The notes beneath the pieces are model-generated. The model was not told the DNA's origin, did not search any database, and saw nothing but the letters and a program-made list of their open reading frames with translations. A program made the translations under genes and the position numbers. 56,773 bases of DNA, from assembly GCA_030628905.1 (NCBI GenBank), contig DAOVQB010000007.1:1-56773 (forward strand). The letters are read 5' to 3'. This DNA comes from DAOVQB01 sp023128935 (GTDB lineage: Bacteria > Eisenbacteria > RBG-16-71-46 > CAIMUX01 > WJJG01). Below, one piece after another: positions 9,359 to 18,366 of the stretch (its first letter is position 1; every line of letters starts with the position of its first letter).

Positions 9359-11614
9359 TCAGCCTTGCACCTGCGTCAACTTTGAGCGCCCGCTGCTTTC
9401 CCGTCTCGACTCCAGCTGCCTCCGCTCCCCGAGCCCGGTCCTCGTTGCCCGTCTTGCCCTGCTCTCCTTGAGCGCCGGTCGTCCATTGTGCACTGAGAAC
9501 GACAGGCCGAACGTTGTCTCCTCCCCCTGGCCTAGCTCGAGCGGGAAAAGCAATAGTAGGGCAAGACCCTGGTCATTGCTCTCAGCACCTGACTCTGAAA
9601 GGCTGACGGTCCGGACTGGATAGCGGCAGTAGTCCACTGGCTTCTCCGGCACAACGCGCACGTGCCACCCCTGCCAGTCATCCACAAGCGCGATCCACTC
9701 CACTGATCGCCCGGTTCCCTCCGCTCCGAGGATGGCCGGGCGTGCCTTCCTGCCATTTATGACTAGGAACCGATCGGGCGCATTGGCCGCCAGGAGGTTG
9801 AAATGGTTTTCCACTGCCACCCAAACCCGCAAGGGCTCCTCGGCAAGGCTCCGATAACGATAGGCTACGGTGTAGCGCCGCTCGCCCGCCTTTACGCAAA
9901 CTGTCTTCTCAAGGCGCAGCGCTTGGCTCTGGCCGTCGCGCCAGATTCCCCCGACGCGCCAGAGGCGTAGGGACACCTCCTCACGGCCCTCGATCAGCTC
10001 GTGATTGTAGGGCTGGTTCACAAAATCACCCAACTCATGGATCTCGCCGCGCTCTAGGCGACCGGGGTCGGGGCACTCATCGAAGAAATGGTCGCTCAGA
10101 GATGCGCGGTCATACCAGTCATAGGTCATCAGCTCGCGCAGGCCCGTCTCCTTGGTTTTGATCCCCGCATGGATGGTCCCGCCCTCCGGCAGCTCCTCGC
10201 CCGGTGCTTCCTGCACCTGGCTGTGGTAATGCTCCCGCCTTCGGCTGAGGACATTGATCAAGTTCATGGCTGCTGACCGGTCATCCCATTCCAGCAGTCG
10301 CCCGCCCCTATCGGGATCTAGGTAAAGGGCCAGCGTGTCGTTTTCCAGGACGATCTCATTATGGCCATCCAGATCCAAATCCACTTCTCGAGCGCCAACC
10401 CACGCGCCCCGGCCGCGCAGGCTCCGGGCGAGTAACGCCTCGCCCCGGATGATCTCCTGATAGATGCCGTGCCTGAGGTGCGGCAAGTAGAGCCCGCCGA
10501 AAACGCCGTGCCAGTATGCGCAGTTACACTGCGCGCGCCAGAAGTGGTCACGGGTTTCCTTCCATACTCCTTTCTGCATGGTGCTCCTGAAGGCGCGGCA
10601 GCGCCCGGAACCATCCAGGGCACGCATGTGCATCCAGCTACTCTCTGGATAGCGTGCAAAGAAGTTCCTCCAGAATCCCCCGCGAACGAAGAGCTTGGCC
10701 TCCTCCCCGAGATCGACGGCATCCAGGGCATCGCGTACCCTACCGTAGGTCTCCTGATAGTCAGCCGGCAGGGACCATTTGCCCATCTCCACATACGAGC
10801 CTGTGGGCAGATATACGAGCCCCACCGGTTGCGATTCCTCGATCTCCCGCGCAAAGGTCGTCATCGTCACGCGGTCAACAGCCTTCTCCAGGGCGGTGAG
10901 GAACTTGTCAAGCCATCGTTCCTGATAAACCAGCTTGTGTGTGCCGGGCCAGATCCCGAACTTCTCCCCATCATCCGCATACAGCGCCAGGCCGGTACCG
11001 CCGCCGGGGAAGGGGTTGCCTAGGAAGTCCACGACCTCCTGCGCATTGGCGTAGGGGATCCGGTAGCGGAGGCTCATGAGCGCCGGAAATAGCCGCATGA
11101 CACGCCCGGCACTCTCAGTGAGAAAGGCCCCCCTCACACGATCCGGGGCCACGCCCACTTGATGGAGCTGAGTGTCGTCGATCGGCAGGTAGGTGATGCC
11201 CGCATCGACCAAGTCCACAGGCAGATCTGGCTCCCAGACTCGCTCGGTGAGCCACAACCCCCGGGCGTTGATCCCAAAGCGCTCCTTCAGATACCGGCGC
11301 AGCTTCTCCACTTGTCCGCGGCGATCTTCCGGCGTCAGGGCCGGGAGAATGGGCTCATAGAAGCCTCCCGCCAGCAGCTCGATCTGTCCAAGCTCAACGC
11401 CCTTGCCGATGCGATCGATGTATTCGGGATGATTTTTCTCGAGCCACTCCCAGAAACAGCCTGAGTTATGCAACGCCCAGGAAATGGTGGGATGCTGTTC
11501 TAAAACATCGAGGAAGGGGAGATAGGCTCGCGCATAGGCGTCCTCGATCACATAGTCGAAGTTCCCAACCGGCTGGTGGTTGTGAATGCACAACAGAAAG
11601 CGAACAGGATCCAC
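9359..11614 (-). CDS. GH57 alpha-amylase / 4-alpha-glucanotransferase
   Basis: A cytosolic alpha-glucan-active enzyme, about 751 residues, with no signal peptide. The GH57 barrel shows HNHQP (about 11-15), the nucleophile motif GLWLTERVWEP (Glu ~124) and the acid/base motif YADDGEKFG (Asp ~214), nearly the same numbers as the Thermococcus litoralis 4-alpha-glucanotransferase. The C-terminal half matches the DUF1925/DUF1926 beta domains of that group. The longest frame starts at 11644 with no ribosome site; the GTG at 11614 follows AAGGAGGTT, a near-perfect site, so I use it. Its place between EIIB and EIICD is odd and suggests that glycogen or maltodextrin metabolism is tied to this PTS. Confidence 0.92.
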   Translation of the reverse strand: MDPVRFLLCIHNHQPVGNFDYVIEDAYARAYLPFLDVLEQHPTISWALHNSGCFWEWLEKNHPEYIDRIGKGVELGQIELLAGGFYEPILPALTPEDRRGQVEKLRRYLKERFGINARGLWLTERVWEPDLPVDLVDAGITYLPIDDTQLHQVGVAPDRVRGAFLTESAGRVMRLFPALMSLRYRIPYANAQEVVDFLGNPFPGGGTGLALYADDGEKFGIWPGTHKLVYQERWLDKFLTALEKAVDRVTMTTFAREIEESQPVGLVYLPTGSYVEMGKWSLPADYQETYGRVRDALDAVDLGEEAKLFVRGGFWRNFFARYPESSWMHMRALDGSGRCRAFRSTMQKGVWKETRDHFWRAQCNCAYWHGVFGGLYLPHLRHGIYQEIIRGEALLARSLRGRGAWVGAREVDLDLDGHNEIVLENDTLALYLDPDRGGRLLEWDDRSAAMNLINVLSRRREHYHSQVQEAPGEELPEGGTIHAGIKTKETGLRELMTYDWYDRASLSDHFFDECPDPGRLERGEIHELGDFVNQPYNHELIEGREEVSLRLWRVGGIWRDGQSQALRLEKTVCVKAGERRYTVAYRYRSLAEEPLRVWVAVENHFNLLAANAPDRFLVINGRKARPAILGAEGTGRSVEWIALVDDWQGWHVRVVPEKPVDYCRYPVRTVSLSESGAESNDQGLALLLLFPLELGQGEETTFGLSFSVHNGRPALKESRARRATRTGLGERRQLESRRESSGRSKLTQVQG

Positions 11615-11711
11615 GGCAACCTCCTTGTCGCTGTTGCCCGCCATCGGGGCACCCGGGTTTGCGCATCCGATCCAACCTCTCCTTTAGCTCAAGAGCTCAA
11701 GCGGTGCAACT

Positions 11712-12212
11712 TCAAGTCCCAATCAGCCCCAGGAGTTTCTTCGAGCCGTGGCGGGGGCTAGTGGGGAGATCCTGTGCGTAGAGTGGATAACCGTTATGCA
11801 GCAACTCCCTGAGCAACTGCTCATCATCCTTGGTCAGGTGGAGGTAGGGCAGGATCTCTCGGGTGCCGGGCCTGGCATGGAGCCCACCCAGATTGACCCC
11901 GGCAGCAACTTTGAAGCGGGCCTTCACCAACCGCTCGAGCCCGGGCAGCCCCCTCAACAGCACTACCGTTCCAGAAGGATCCGGCAGCGAGACCCATGCT
12001 TCGGCAAAGGCGCTCAGGCTGATGACCTCAACGGTCACATCCGGAGGCGCGGCACTCCGAAACGCCTCACATTCCCATTCGTCGGCGGCCACCTCGTCAT
12101 CGGCGATCAGATATTTCCGCGGTGAAATCATCTGGCCCCAACCATACACGACCTGGCCGTGAAGCAGCCGGTCGTCCACGCGGACCAGGAGAAAGGTCGC
12201 CTCAAGCCTCAT
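11712..12212 (-). CDS. Mannose-family PTS EIIB
   Basis: Cytosolic phosphotransfer subunit: takes phosphate from EIIA and gives it to the sugar bound by EIICD. The 166-residue protein opens with the family motif RVDDRLLHGQVVYGW; the active-site His is residue 18. Normal length for a single-domain EIIB. Its first 11 bp overlap the end of the EIIA gene, which implies translational coupling. The GH57 gene follows about 100 bp downstream. Confidence 0.93.
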   Translation of the reverse strand: MRLEATFLLVRVDDRLLHGQVVYGWGQMISPRKYLIADDEVAADEWECEAFRSAAPPDVTVEVISLSAFAEAWVSLPDPSGTVVLLRGLPGLERLVKARFKVAAGVNLGGLHARPGTREILPYLHLTKDDEQLLRELLHNGYPLYAQDLPTSPRHGSKKLLGLIGT

Positions 12213-12624
12213 TGTCCCAGCCCGAGCATCTGATTTCCTGACGGCCCTTGCAGACCATGCGGCTCTTTAACTCAGAGAGTCCCACGCGCCCCCGATGGAA
12301 GAGGAATTCCAGAAGCATTGGCAAGTTGACCCCACAAGCCACCAGCACACGCCCGTTACTGGCCGCTGCGGCACTGCACGCGTGCCCGCAGCTTCCGCCG
12401 TGGAGGTCCGCGAAGAGAACCACCGGCTCCTCCTTGCCTGCCAACTGGTCGATGAGGCTATTGACCTCACCAATGAGCGCCTTGTGAGAATGCCCTCGGT
12501 TTGATTTGACGACGATGCGCTCCTGTGGGCCGAGGATCGATTCAGCCGTCCTAAGCAACTCGTCGCCGAGCTGATCATGGGTGACAATGATACCCAGGAT
12601 CGGTCTCGCTCCGCTGGCGCGCAC
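12202..12624 (-). CDS. Mannose-family PTS EIIA
   Basis: Receives phosphate from HPr. The 140 residues fit a lone ManX-type EIIA domain: IVTHDQLGDELLRTAESILG with active-site His16, and the loop LFADLHGGSCGHA that corresponds to the conserved DLxGGSP-type segment. The start is a GTG with GGAGGTG eight bases upstream. It lies 58 bp after hprK; rapZ, often found here, is absent. A regulatory-only role (as for PTS-Ntr) is unlikely because complete EIIB and EIICD are present. Confidence 0.92.
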   Translation of the reverse strand: MRASGARPILGIIVTHDQLGDELLRTAESILGPQERIVVKSNRGHSHKALIGEVNSLIDQLAGKEEPVVLFADLHGGSCGHACSAAAASNGRVLVACGVNLPMLLEFLFHRGRVGLSELKSRMVCKGRQEIRCSGWDNEA

Positions 12625-12682
12625 TTCTTGCCCACCTCCGCTTTCGTGCGACGTACCTGCTGCCCCCCGCCTGCCCTATCGC

Positions 12683-13651
12683 CTACTCGGGATCCCCTTC
12701 AGCCAGACGCGACAGGGTCCGCTTGCGCCGGATCGTTTCCAGCAGGTTCTCGCTGAACCGAGCCGCCGGGTGATAGCCGTAGGCCTTGACTAGATAGTTC
12801 AGGGCAATGGTCTCTGCAATAACGGTGATATTCTTCCCGGGAAAGATGGGTATGGCCACCAGGGGGATCTTCACATCCACGATCGTAGACTGCTGTTCCT
12901 CGAGACCGAGCCGCTCGTAGCTCTCTTCAGCATCCCAATCGCGGAGGTTGACCTCGACTTCCACGCGCTTGAAGGCGCGTATGGCCCGGATGCCAAAGAT
13001 GGCCTGAACGTCAATGATGCCGATTCCCCGGATCTCCATACAGTGGCGCAGCAGCTCATTTCCTGAACCGATCAGGATGTTCGAGCGCTTCCGCCGTATG
13101 GAGACAATGTCGTCGGCCACGAGGCGGTGACCTCGTTCCACAAGATCTAGGGCCGTCTCGCTCTTGCCGATCGAGCTGCGGCCGGTAAAAAGCAACCCCA
13201 CGCCATAGACATCGACTAGGGAGCCGTGGACAGTAGTGGATGGGGCAAAGGCCTCCTCCAAAAATGTGCGCACCTCTTGCACAAATGGCGTTGTGGACAT
13301 CTCCGTAGCAAAGAGGGGGACTCCGTTCTGAGCCGCCAGCTCTGTGAGTCCTGGGGGCGGATCCAGGCCCTTCGTGACTACAATGCAGGGAATGGAAAAG
13401 CCCAGCACCTGAGAAAGCGCTTTCCCGAGCGCTTCTTCCCCCAGACTGTTCAGATAGCGGATCTCCGTTTCCCCAAAGATCTGCAACCGGTCCCAGAGGA
13501 AGTTCTCAACGAAACCAGTCAGCGCTAGCTGGGGGCGATTAATGTCGCTGGTTACCAGGCGACTCCTCGCCTGAAGACTCCGGCAGAGCGTCTGCAGGCC
13601 CAATCGCTCGCGCGTCTTCTCATAGAAATCGGCTACTGTCATGCCGATCAT
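12683..13651 (-). CDS. hprK: HPr kinase/phosphorylase
   Basis: Bifunctional enzyme that phosphorylates HPr on its regulatory serine using ATP and removes it with phosphate. About 322 residues: an N-terminal regulatory domain, then TTVHGSLVDVYG, P-loop GRSSIGKS (about 157-164), VADD and the signature MEIRGIGIIDV (about 205-215). The P-loop has Ser where most family members have Gly (GxSGxGKS), but the Walker consensus still holds. I prefer the ATG at 13651, which has GGGGGA upstream, over the ATG 14 codons earlier. Sits between hpf and EIIA. Confidence 0.95.
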   Translation of the reverse strand: MIGMTVADFYEKTRERLGLQTLCRSLQARSRLVTSDINRPQLALTGFVENFLWDRLQIFGETEIRYLNSLGEEALGKALSQVLGFSIPCIVVTKGLDPPPGLTELAAQNGVPLFATEMSTTPFVQEVRTFLEEAFAPSTTVHGSLVDVYGVGLLFTGRSSIGKSETALDLVERGHRLVADDIVSIRRKRSNILIGSGNELLRHCMEIRGIGIIDVQAIFGIRAIRAFKRVEVEVNLRDWDAEESYERLGLEEQQSTIVDVKIPLVAIPIFPGKNITVIAETIALNYLVKAYGYHPAARFSENLLETIRRKRTLSRLAEGDPE

Positions 13652-13732
13652 GGCATCCCCCGCCACGGCGTGCGCTGGCAAGTAGCGGCACATCCCGCTT
13701 GCCGGTGATGTCCCGCCGCTGCGCCCCGGGCC

Positions 13733-14320
13733 TCAAGCTGTCTCGACGAGGCCGTAGTTCCCGTCCGGACGCACATGTATAAGGTTGATCTTCTGGCTCT
13801 GGGTGTTCTTGAACAGCATGAAATCCTCGTTTCGGTCGCGCAGGATCTCGATGGCCTTCTCCACCGAGATCGGATCGGGATGGAACTGGTCTCCCCGAAC
13901 CACAACCGGCGAGAAATCCATCTCTTCATCCAAACCCGATCCTTCTTCCTCTTCATCTTCATCGGTCGCAGCGCTCCCCAGCGCAGCCGGTTCACTTTGG
14001 GCAAGATCCAGACGCGGTGTGCGCCGCATCTTTCGATTCCGCTTCCTTCTTGCAGTCAAGCGCTCGAGCTGACGTTCGAGGCGATCAACCACCCGATCGA
14101 TGGAGGCCAGCATGTCATCCGAGACGCTGCGACTAATGACCTCGGTTCCCCTGGCATGGAGCGCGATCTCCGCGATCTGTCGATACCGCTCCGTGGCCAG
14201 GACTACATGAACCTCATCGACGCCACCTAGAAACCGACGCAGTTTCTCCAGGCGCTTCTCGGCATGCTCCCGGATCTCCGGCGTCATTTCGAAATGGCGG
14301 GCGGTTGTAATGATCTCCAT
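13733..14320 (-). CDS. hpf: Long-form ribosome hibernation promoting factor
   Basis: Binds resting ribosomes and drives dimer formation. About 195 residues: an N-terminal S30AE domain (MEIITTARHFEMTPEIREHAEKRL-type start), a central acidic linker (DEDEEEEG, DEE) and a C-terminal dimerisation domain (VVRGDQFHPDPISVEKAIEIL, FMLFKNTQSQKINLIHVRPDGNYGLVE), the mark of the long form. The ATG at 14320 has GAGGAGGGA upstream and starts right at the domain, so I prefer it to the one nine codons earlier. Lies directly after rpoN, as in Proteobacteria. Confidence 0.96.
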   Translation of the reverse strand: MEIITTARHFEMTPEIREHAEKRLEKLRRFLGGVDEVHVVLATERYRQIAEIALHARGTEVISRSVSDDMLASIDRVVDRLERQLERLTARRKRNRKMRRTPRLDLAQSEPAALGSAATDEDEEEEGSGLDEEMDFSPVVVRGDQFHPDPISVEKAIEILRDRNEDFMLFKNTQSQKINLIHVRPDGNYGLVETA

Positions 14321-14411
14321 CTGTCCCTCCTCATTGCCAAGGCTCACGTGCCCTGGGAACCTCTCCCCGAAGCGGACCTCAGCCCCGCCTTCGAGCCCGC
14401 GGGGGTCACTA

Positions 14412-15761
14412 TCAGGCCCCCTTGCGATAGGATGACTTCGGGATTCTCATCTGATCCCTGTATTTCGCCACCGTCCGGCGCGAGATCAGCAACCCTTCGC
14501 GCCGGAGCATGCGCGTCAGCTCATCGTCCGTCAAAGGCCGCGCCCCATCCTCAGCCTCAATCAACTCGCGCATGCGGGCACGGATCGATGCCGGGACGCA
14601 TGCATCTCCACACTCGGTCCCCAACCCCTTCGAGAAAAAGAACCGCAGGGAAAACACCCCCCGCGGGGTCTGCACATACTTGTCTCGGACCGCACGGGCA
14701 ATCGTGGACTCATGCAGCCCCATCCGATCCGCCAACAGGCGGTAACCCAGTGGCTTCAGATAGCGCACACCCTTCTCGAAGAACTCCCGCTGCTCCTCAA
14801 CGATCAATCTCATCAGACCCACCAACGTCCGCCGCCTGGCATGCAGGCTACCCACCAGCCAGTGAGCCCGAGCCACGCGATCGCTAATAAAATGGCGCAG
14901 CCCCCCATCCCCCGGGCTGAGCAAACCCTGCCCCGGCGGCGTGAACCGTATGCGGGGGAACATGCCCTCGTTGAGCAGGACCTCGTAGCCTGCGCCCACG
15001 CAAGCGATTTCAAGATCGGGGTAGACGGGATCGGGCCTGCAGCGCTCGATTAGCTGTCTGGGATGCGGCCAGAGCTGCTGGATCCGCTTGGCCGCACGCA
15101 GCACCTCTTTCCTGGTGGCCCGCAGCCGTGATGCGATCCTCTCAAACTGCCGTCTCCCCAGATCCGGTAGTGCGGTCTCTACCATCCGGTAGGGTAGGGA
15201 TCCCTCTTCTCCTGCTACATGTAGTTGCACTAATAAACACTCACTGAGGGTCAAAGCTCCCATTCCCGGCGGTTCAAGGCGCATAATGCATTGCCTTACG
15301 CGCTCCACACGCGCCGGTTTCTCACCAATTAGTTCTGCAATCTCCTCCACGCCCAGATCCAGGTAGCCCCGGTCATCTAGGCAACCCAAGAGATACTCAG
15401 CAATCCGCAGGTCCTCGCCTTGCTCCCCAAGCAAGCGCAACTGGCGCAGCAAGGCCGCTTCAAACGGCTCGCGCGCCTCTACCACTCGGGGAACCCTCTG
15501 ACGGATCTCCCGGCCCCATGGCGCCTTTGGTAATAGGGAGTCTCCCGGACCTGCCAATTCCTCGTCACCCGAGCAGGCCTCTTCTGCCTGCAGTTCGTCG
15601 CGTTCATCCTCCTCTAGAAACGGGTTCTCCTCCAGGGCTGTCCGTAGGATTACGGCTAACTCAACCCCTGATGATTGCAGCACTTGCAGCGATTGTTGCA
15701 TGCGTGGTGTCATCACCAGCTGCGTTCTCTGTGAAACCTCCAATCCTGCATGAATATCCAT
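14412..15761 (-). CDS. rpoN: RNA polymerase sigma-54 factor
   Basis: Recognises -24/-12 promoters and needs an AAA+ activator. The 449 residues start with the glutamine-rich region I (QRTQLVMTPRMQQSLQVLQ), pass an acidic region II (LEEDERDELQAEEA), and end in the RpoN box ISRRTVAKYRDQMRIP (about 426-441), where the usual ARRTVAKYRE is altered only slightly. The NtrC-type regulator at 51993 and the promoter at 53573 in this window are likely clients. Co-directional with lptB upstream and hpf downstream. Confidence 0.97.
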   Translation of the reverse strand: MDIHAGLEVSQRTQLVMTPRMQQSLQVLQSSGVELAVILRTALEENPFLEEDERDELQAEEACSGDEELAGPGDSLLPKAPWGREIRQRVPRVVEAREPFEAALLRQLRLLGEQGEDLRIAEYLLGCLDDRGYLDLGVEEIAELIGEKPARVERVRQCIMRLEPPGMGALTLSECLLVQLHVAGEEGSLPYRMVETALPDLGRRQFERIASRLRATRKEVLRAAKRIQQLWPHPRQLIERCRPDPVYPDLEIACVGAGYEVLLNEGMFPRIRFTPPGQGLLSPGDGGLRHFISDRVARAHWLVGSLHARRRTLVGLMRLIVEEQREFFEKGVRYLKPLGYRLLADRMGLHESTIARAVRDKYVQTPRGVFSLRFFFSKGLGTECGDACVPASIRARMRELIEAEDGARPLTDDELTRMLRREGLLISRRTVAKYRDQMRIPKSSYRKGA

Positions 15762-15809
15762 GCTCTACGGTTTTCCTCATCGGTGCGTTGCTCCTTCCAT
15801 ATAGTACGG

Positions 15810-16646
15810 CTATAGGTGAAAGTCTTTGCCCAAATAGATCTCTCTGGCGGTCGGATCATCCACTAGATCCTGCGCCTTGCCTTCCAGGCGGATCCTGCCC
15901 TCATACATGAGATAGACCCGGTCTGTTGCCATGAGCGTTTCCCGCACGCTGTGATCGGTGATCAGGAGCCCCAGACCTCGGGTCTTCAGGCGCATGATGT
16001 TCTCCTGGATCTCAGCCACCGCAATCGGATCGATACCCACGAAGGGCTCATCCAACAGCATGAAGGCCGGTTCGGTCACCAGTGCCCGCGTGATCTCAAC
16101 CCGCCGCCGTTCGCCTCCCGACAGTTTGTAACCCCGGCGGTCAGCGATCTGTTTGATATCCAGCTCCTTAAGGAGCCTCTCGCAGCGCTGCTGCCGCTCC
16201 TGCTTGGAGAAGGGAAGTGTCTCGAGCACCCCCATTATATTCTCCCGCACGGTCATCCGCCTGAAGATACTTGGCTCCTGCGAGAGGTATCCAATCCCCA
16301 GGCGTGCCCGCTTATGCATCGGGAGGGCGGTGACATCCCGATCGCCCAGGAATATGCGCCCAGATTTTGGGGTCAGCAGCCCTGTAATCATATAAAAAGT
16401 GGTCGTCTTGCCGGCTCCGTTCGGGCCCAGCAACCCCACGACCTCACCCTGACATACGCGGATGGTAACGCCGTCCACCACCCGCCATTTGCCATAATAG
16501 CGGACCAGATCGCGCGCCTCGAGAACCATCCTGTTCTGATCCGCACCCTGTACGGTCTCTGTGCTCCCGGCCGCGACCTCGGAAGTTCCCTGAGCGCCAG
16601 CATTCCCCGTATTCATCAATGAGGCGGCATCCCTGGAGCCGTTCAT
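15810..16646 (-). CDS. lptB: LPS export ABC transporter ATPase LptB
   Basis: Cytosolic ATPase that powers LptFG to extract LPS from the inner membrane. Walker A GPNGAGKTTTFYMI, Q-loop LSQEPSIF, signature LSGGERRRVEI, Walker B FMLLDEPFVGIDP and the H-loop ITDHSVRETL are complete and have the LptB wording. The N-terminal ~40 residues are a low-complexity extension before the ABC domain. I use the ATG at 16646 (GAGGTG nine bases upstream); a GTG four codons earlier is possible. It follows lptC directly; lptA is not between them. Confidence 0.95.
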   Translation of the reverse strand: MNGSRDAASLMNTGNAGAQGTSEVAAGSTETVQGADQNRMVLEARDLVRYYGKWRVVDGVTIRVCQGEVVGLLGPNGAGKTTTFYMITGLLTPKSGRIFLGDRDVTALPMHKRARLGIGYLSQEPSIFRRMTVRENIMGVLETLPFSKQERQQRCERLLKELDIKQIADRRGYKLSGGERRRVEITRALVTEPAFMLLDEPFVGIDPIAVAEIQENIMRLKTRGLGLLITDHSVRETLMATDRVYLMYEGRIRLEGKAQDLVDDPTAREIYLGKDFHL

Positions 16647-16691
16647 CCTCTCTGCCACCTCTTCCCGCGCCCGCCCGCGTGAACCGGCTGC

Positions 16692-17318
16692 TCAGCGCTC
16701 CAGACCTTCCGGCGGCTGATCCTCTTCATACAAGTCACCCTCCACATCTGAGCAAATAACATAGGATTTGAGTGCTGCATCGGTTTCGATCCCGATCCCG
16801 GTTATGACGCTTTCCCCCCGCGTCAGCCGCACGAAGCAGTCCGAGACAATCTTGTCAATCGCCTGCTCGTAGCGCAGCTCTTCGGTCTCCAGCCGATCCC
16901 CGTCCCGCGTTCGAACAACCACACTACCACGGGCCACGAGATCGCGCGTGTGCGGGTCTACTTCGCCCTCACGTGCACTCAACCAGGAACGGATGCTGTC
17001 GCCCGCGTCATTGTAGAATGCCACCGTGACCCCCAGCAGCAAGGTTCGCTGATTTTCATAGTGCATGGCAGAGTCGGCATCGAGCACCCAGCGTGTCTTC
17101 CCACCATGGCTTTCGCGGAGGGTCATGCCCTTAATTGCCTGGATGGGAACATCTTCCGAAAGTGGCACCGTCCTATGGCTCTGTTCCGGCTCACAGGCGC
17201 CCGCACACAGCACCAGAAAGAGTGCGAGCCAGCCCGCAAACCAGCGTGTGGCGAACCCAGTCGTCATCTGCTTGCGCCGCATTCTCACGAGGAGATCTCT
17301 CCATGGTCGCCAGACCAT
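16692..17318 (-). CDS. lptC: LptC-like LPS export protein, predicted lipoprotein
   Basis: LptC hands LPS from LptBFG to the periplasmic LptA bridge. The 208-residue protein has an N-terminal hydrophobic stretch ending in a lipobox (LCAGAC), then the beta-jellyroll pattern of the LptC/OstA-like fold (IQAIKGMTLRESHGGKTRWVLDADSAMHYE; VDPHTRDLVARGSVVVRTRDGDRLETEELRY). E. coli LptC has a membrane anchor rather than a lipid. The start is uncertain: ATGs at codons 13 and 18 would still keep a signal. Lies between an LpxL-type acyltransferase and lptB. A single jellyroll gene here might also cover the job of the missing LptA. Confidence 0.8.
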   Translation of the reverse strand: MVWRPWRDLLVRMRRKQMTTGFATRWFAGWLALFLVLCAGACEPEQSHRTVPLSEDVPIQAIKGMTLRESHGGKTRWVLDADSAMHYENQRTLLLGVTVAFYNDAGDSIRSWLSAREGEVDPHTRDLVARGSVVVRTRDGDRLETEELRYEQAIDKIVSDCFVRLTRGESVITGIGIETDAALKSYVICSDVEGDLYEEDQPPEGLER

Positions 17319-17334
17319 GCCCCAGCCCTACTAT

Positions 17335-18282
17335 TCACGGGTAAGCAATATCCATGCCAGAACCCGAGCTCAGTTCCTGGCCCTCGCGCCAGCGCGGGTG
17401 GAACCAGACCCATTGTTCCTTGGATGCGAGAATCATCCTGCCCAGCGCATCGTTGCAGCGCCGCGTGTTCTCTCGTATGAGTTCCTCATACTCCCCTTCA
17501 TCCGCACCCGGCGAGGCCATTCTCATGGCAATCTTCGGACCGATCTGGAGCACGTGGTTCCCGTCCGGACGCATGGTGATCGTCATCGGGACCATCGGAA
17601 TGCCAATCCGCAGCGCCAGCCGTGCAGGCCCGCTCGGCGTCAGGGCCTCCCGCCCCAGGAAGGGCACCCACACCGAATCTACCCGGGTTTGCTGATCGAT
17701 CAGCACCCCCAGCAGTGCCCCACGCTTCAGGCTCCGGAGCATTCCGCGTCCGCCCGTATCGCGGTCATGGGTCTCAATCCCCCAGCGTGCTCGCCTGGCC
17801 AACACATAGCTGTTCAGATCCGGGTCGCGGAGACTGCGATAGACGACCGCCATCTTCCAACCTTCCGCCCTGAGTCGAAATGGAATCAGTTCCCAACAAC
17901 CCAAGTGGGCACCTATACAGAGGACACCCCGATCAAGGCGCCTCTCACGTTCCAGGTGTTCCAAACCACGAATTGTCACTAACTTCCGGATCGTCTCCTC
18001 ACTGTATCCGGGTATCCGCACGAAGTCGAATCCGTTTCTCCCCATATGGCGGAATACATTGCGAGCAAAGCACTTGCGTTCCCGTTTCGTCCATGCAGGA
18101 AAGATCAGGCTGGTGTTGTGCATGATTTGCTGTCGCGGATTGCGCAGCAACGCATCCGCCAGCAGTCCAATGGCGCCGAACGCTCTCAACCCCAACTGGC
18201 GCGGCAGGCAGGCCACTGAGGCCAGCAACAGGCGTAACATGTGAAATCGCACCCTGCGCCAGAGAGGCTTCCATCTGCTCAC
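17335..18282 (-). CDS. Lipid A acyltransferase, LpxL/HtrB family
   Basis: Predicted to add a secondary acyl chain to Kdo-lipid IVA at the inner membrane. The 315 residues have an N-terminal membrane anchor, the catalytic His-x4-acid motif HLGCWE, IDQQTR, VWVPFLGREALTPSGPARLALR, and the typical C-terminal EQWVWFHPRW. A GTG start has GGAGGG upstream. It occupies the position where kdsC and related genes often lie between kdsD and lptC. The chain length it transfers cannot be inferred. Confidence 0.92.
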   Translation of the reverse strand: MSRWKPLWRRVRFHMLRLLLASVACLPRQLGLRAFGAIGLLADALLRNPRQQIMHNTSLIFPAWTKRERKCFARNVFRHMGRNGFDFVRIPGYSEETIRKLVTIRGLEHLERERRLDRGVLCIGAHLGCWELIPFRLRAEGWKMAVVYRSLRDPDLNSYVLARRARWGIETHDRDTGGRGMLRSLKRGALLGVLIDQQTRVDSVWVPFLGREALTPSGPARLALRIGIPMVPMTITMRPDGNHVLQIGPKIAMRMASPGADEGEYEELIRENTRRCNDALGRMILASKEQWVWFHPRWREGQELSSGSGMDIAYP

Positions 18283-18366
18283 CGCACCTGGGCCCTCCTC
18301 AAGTAAACCCCTTAGGGCACGTGCCTCTCACCCTTTGGGACCACCGCACAGGCATCGCGTCGCCGA

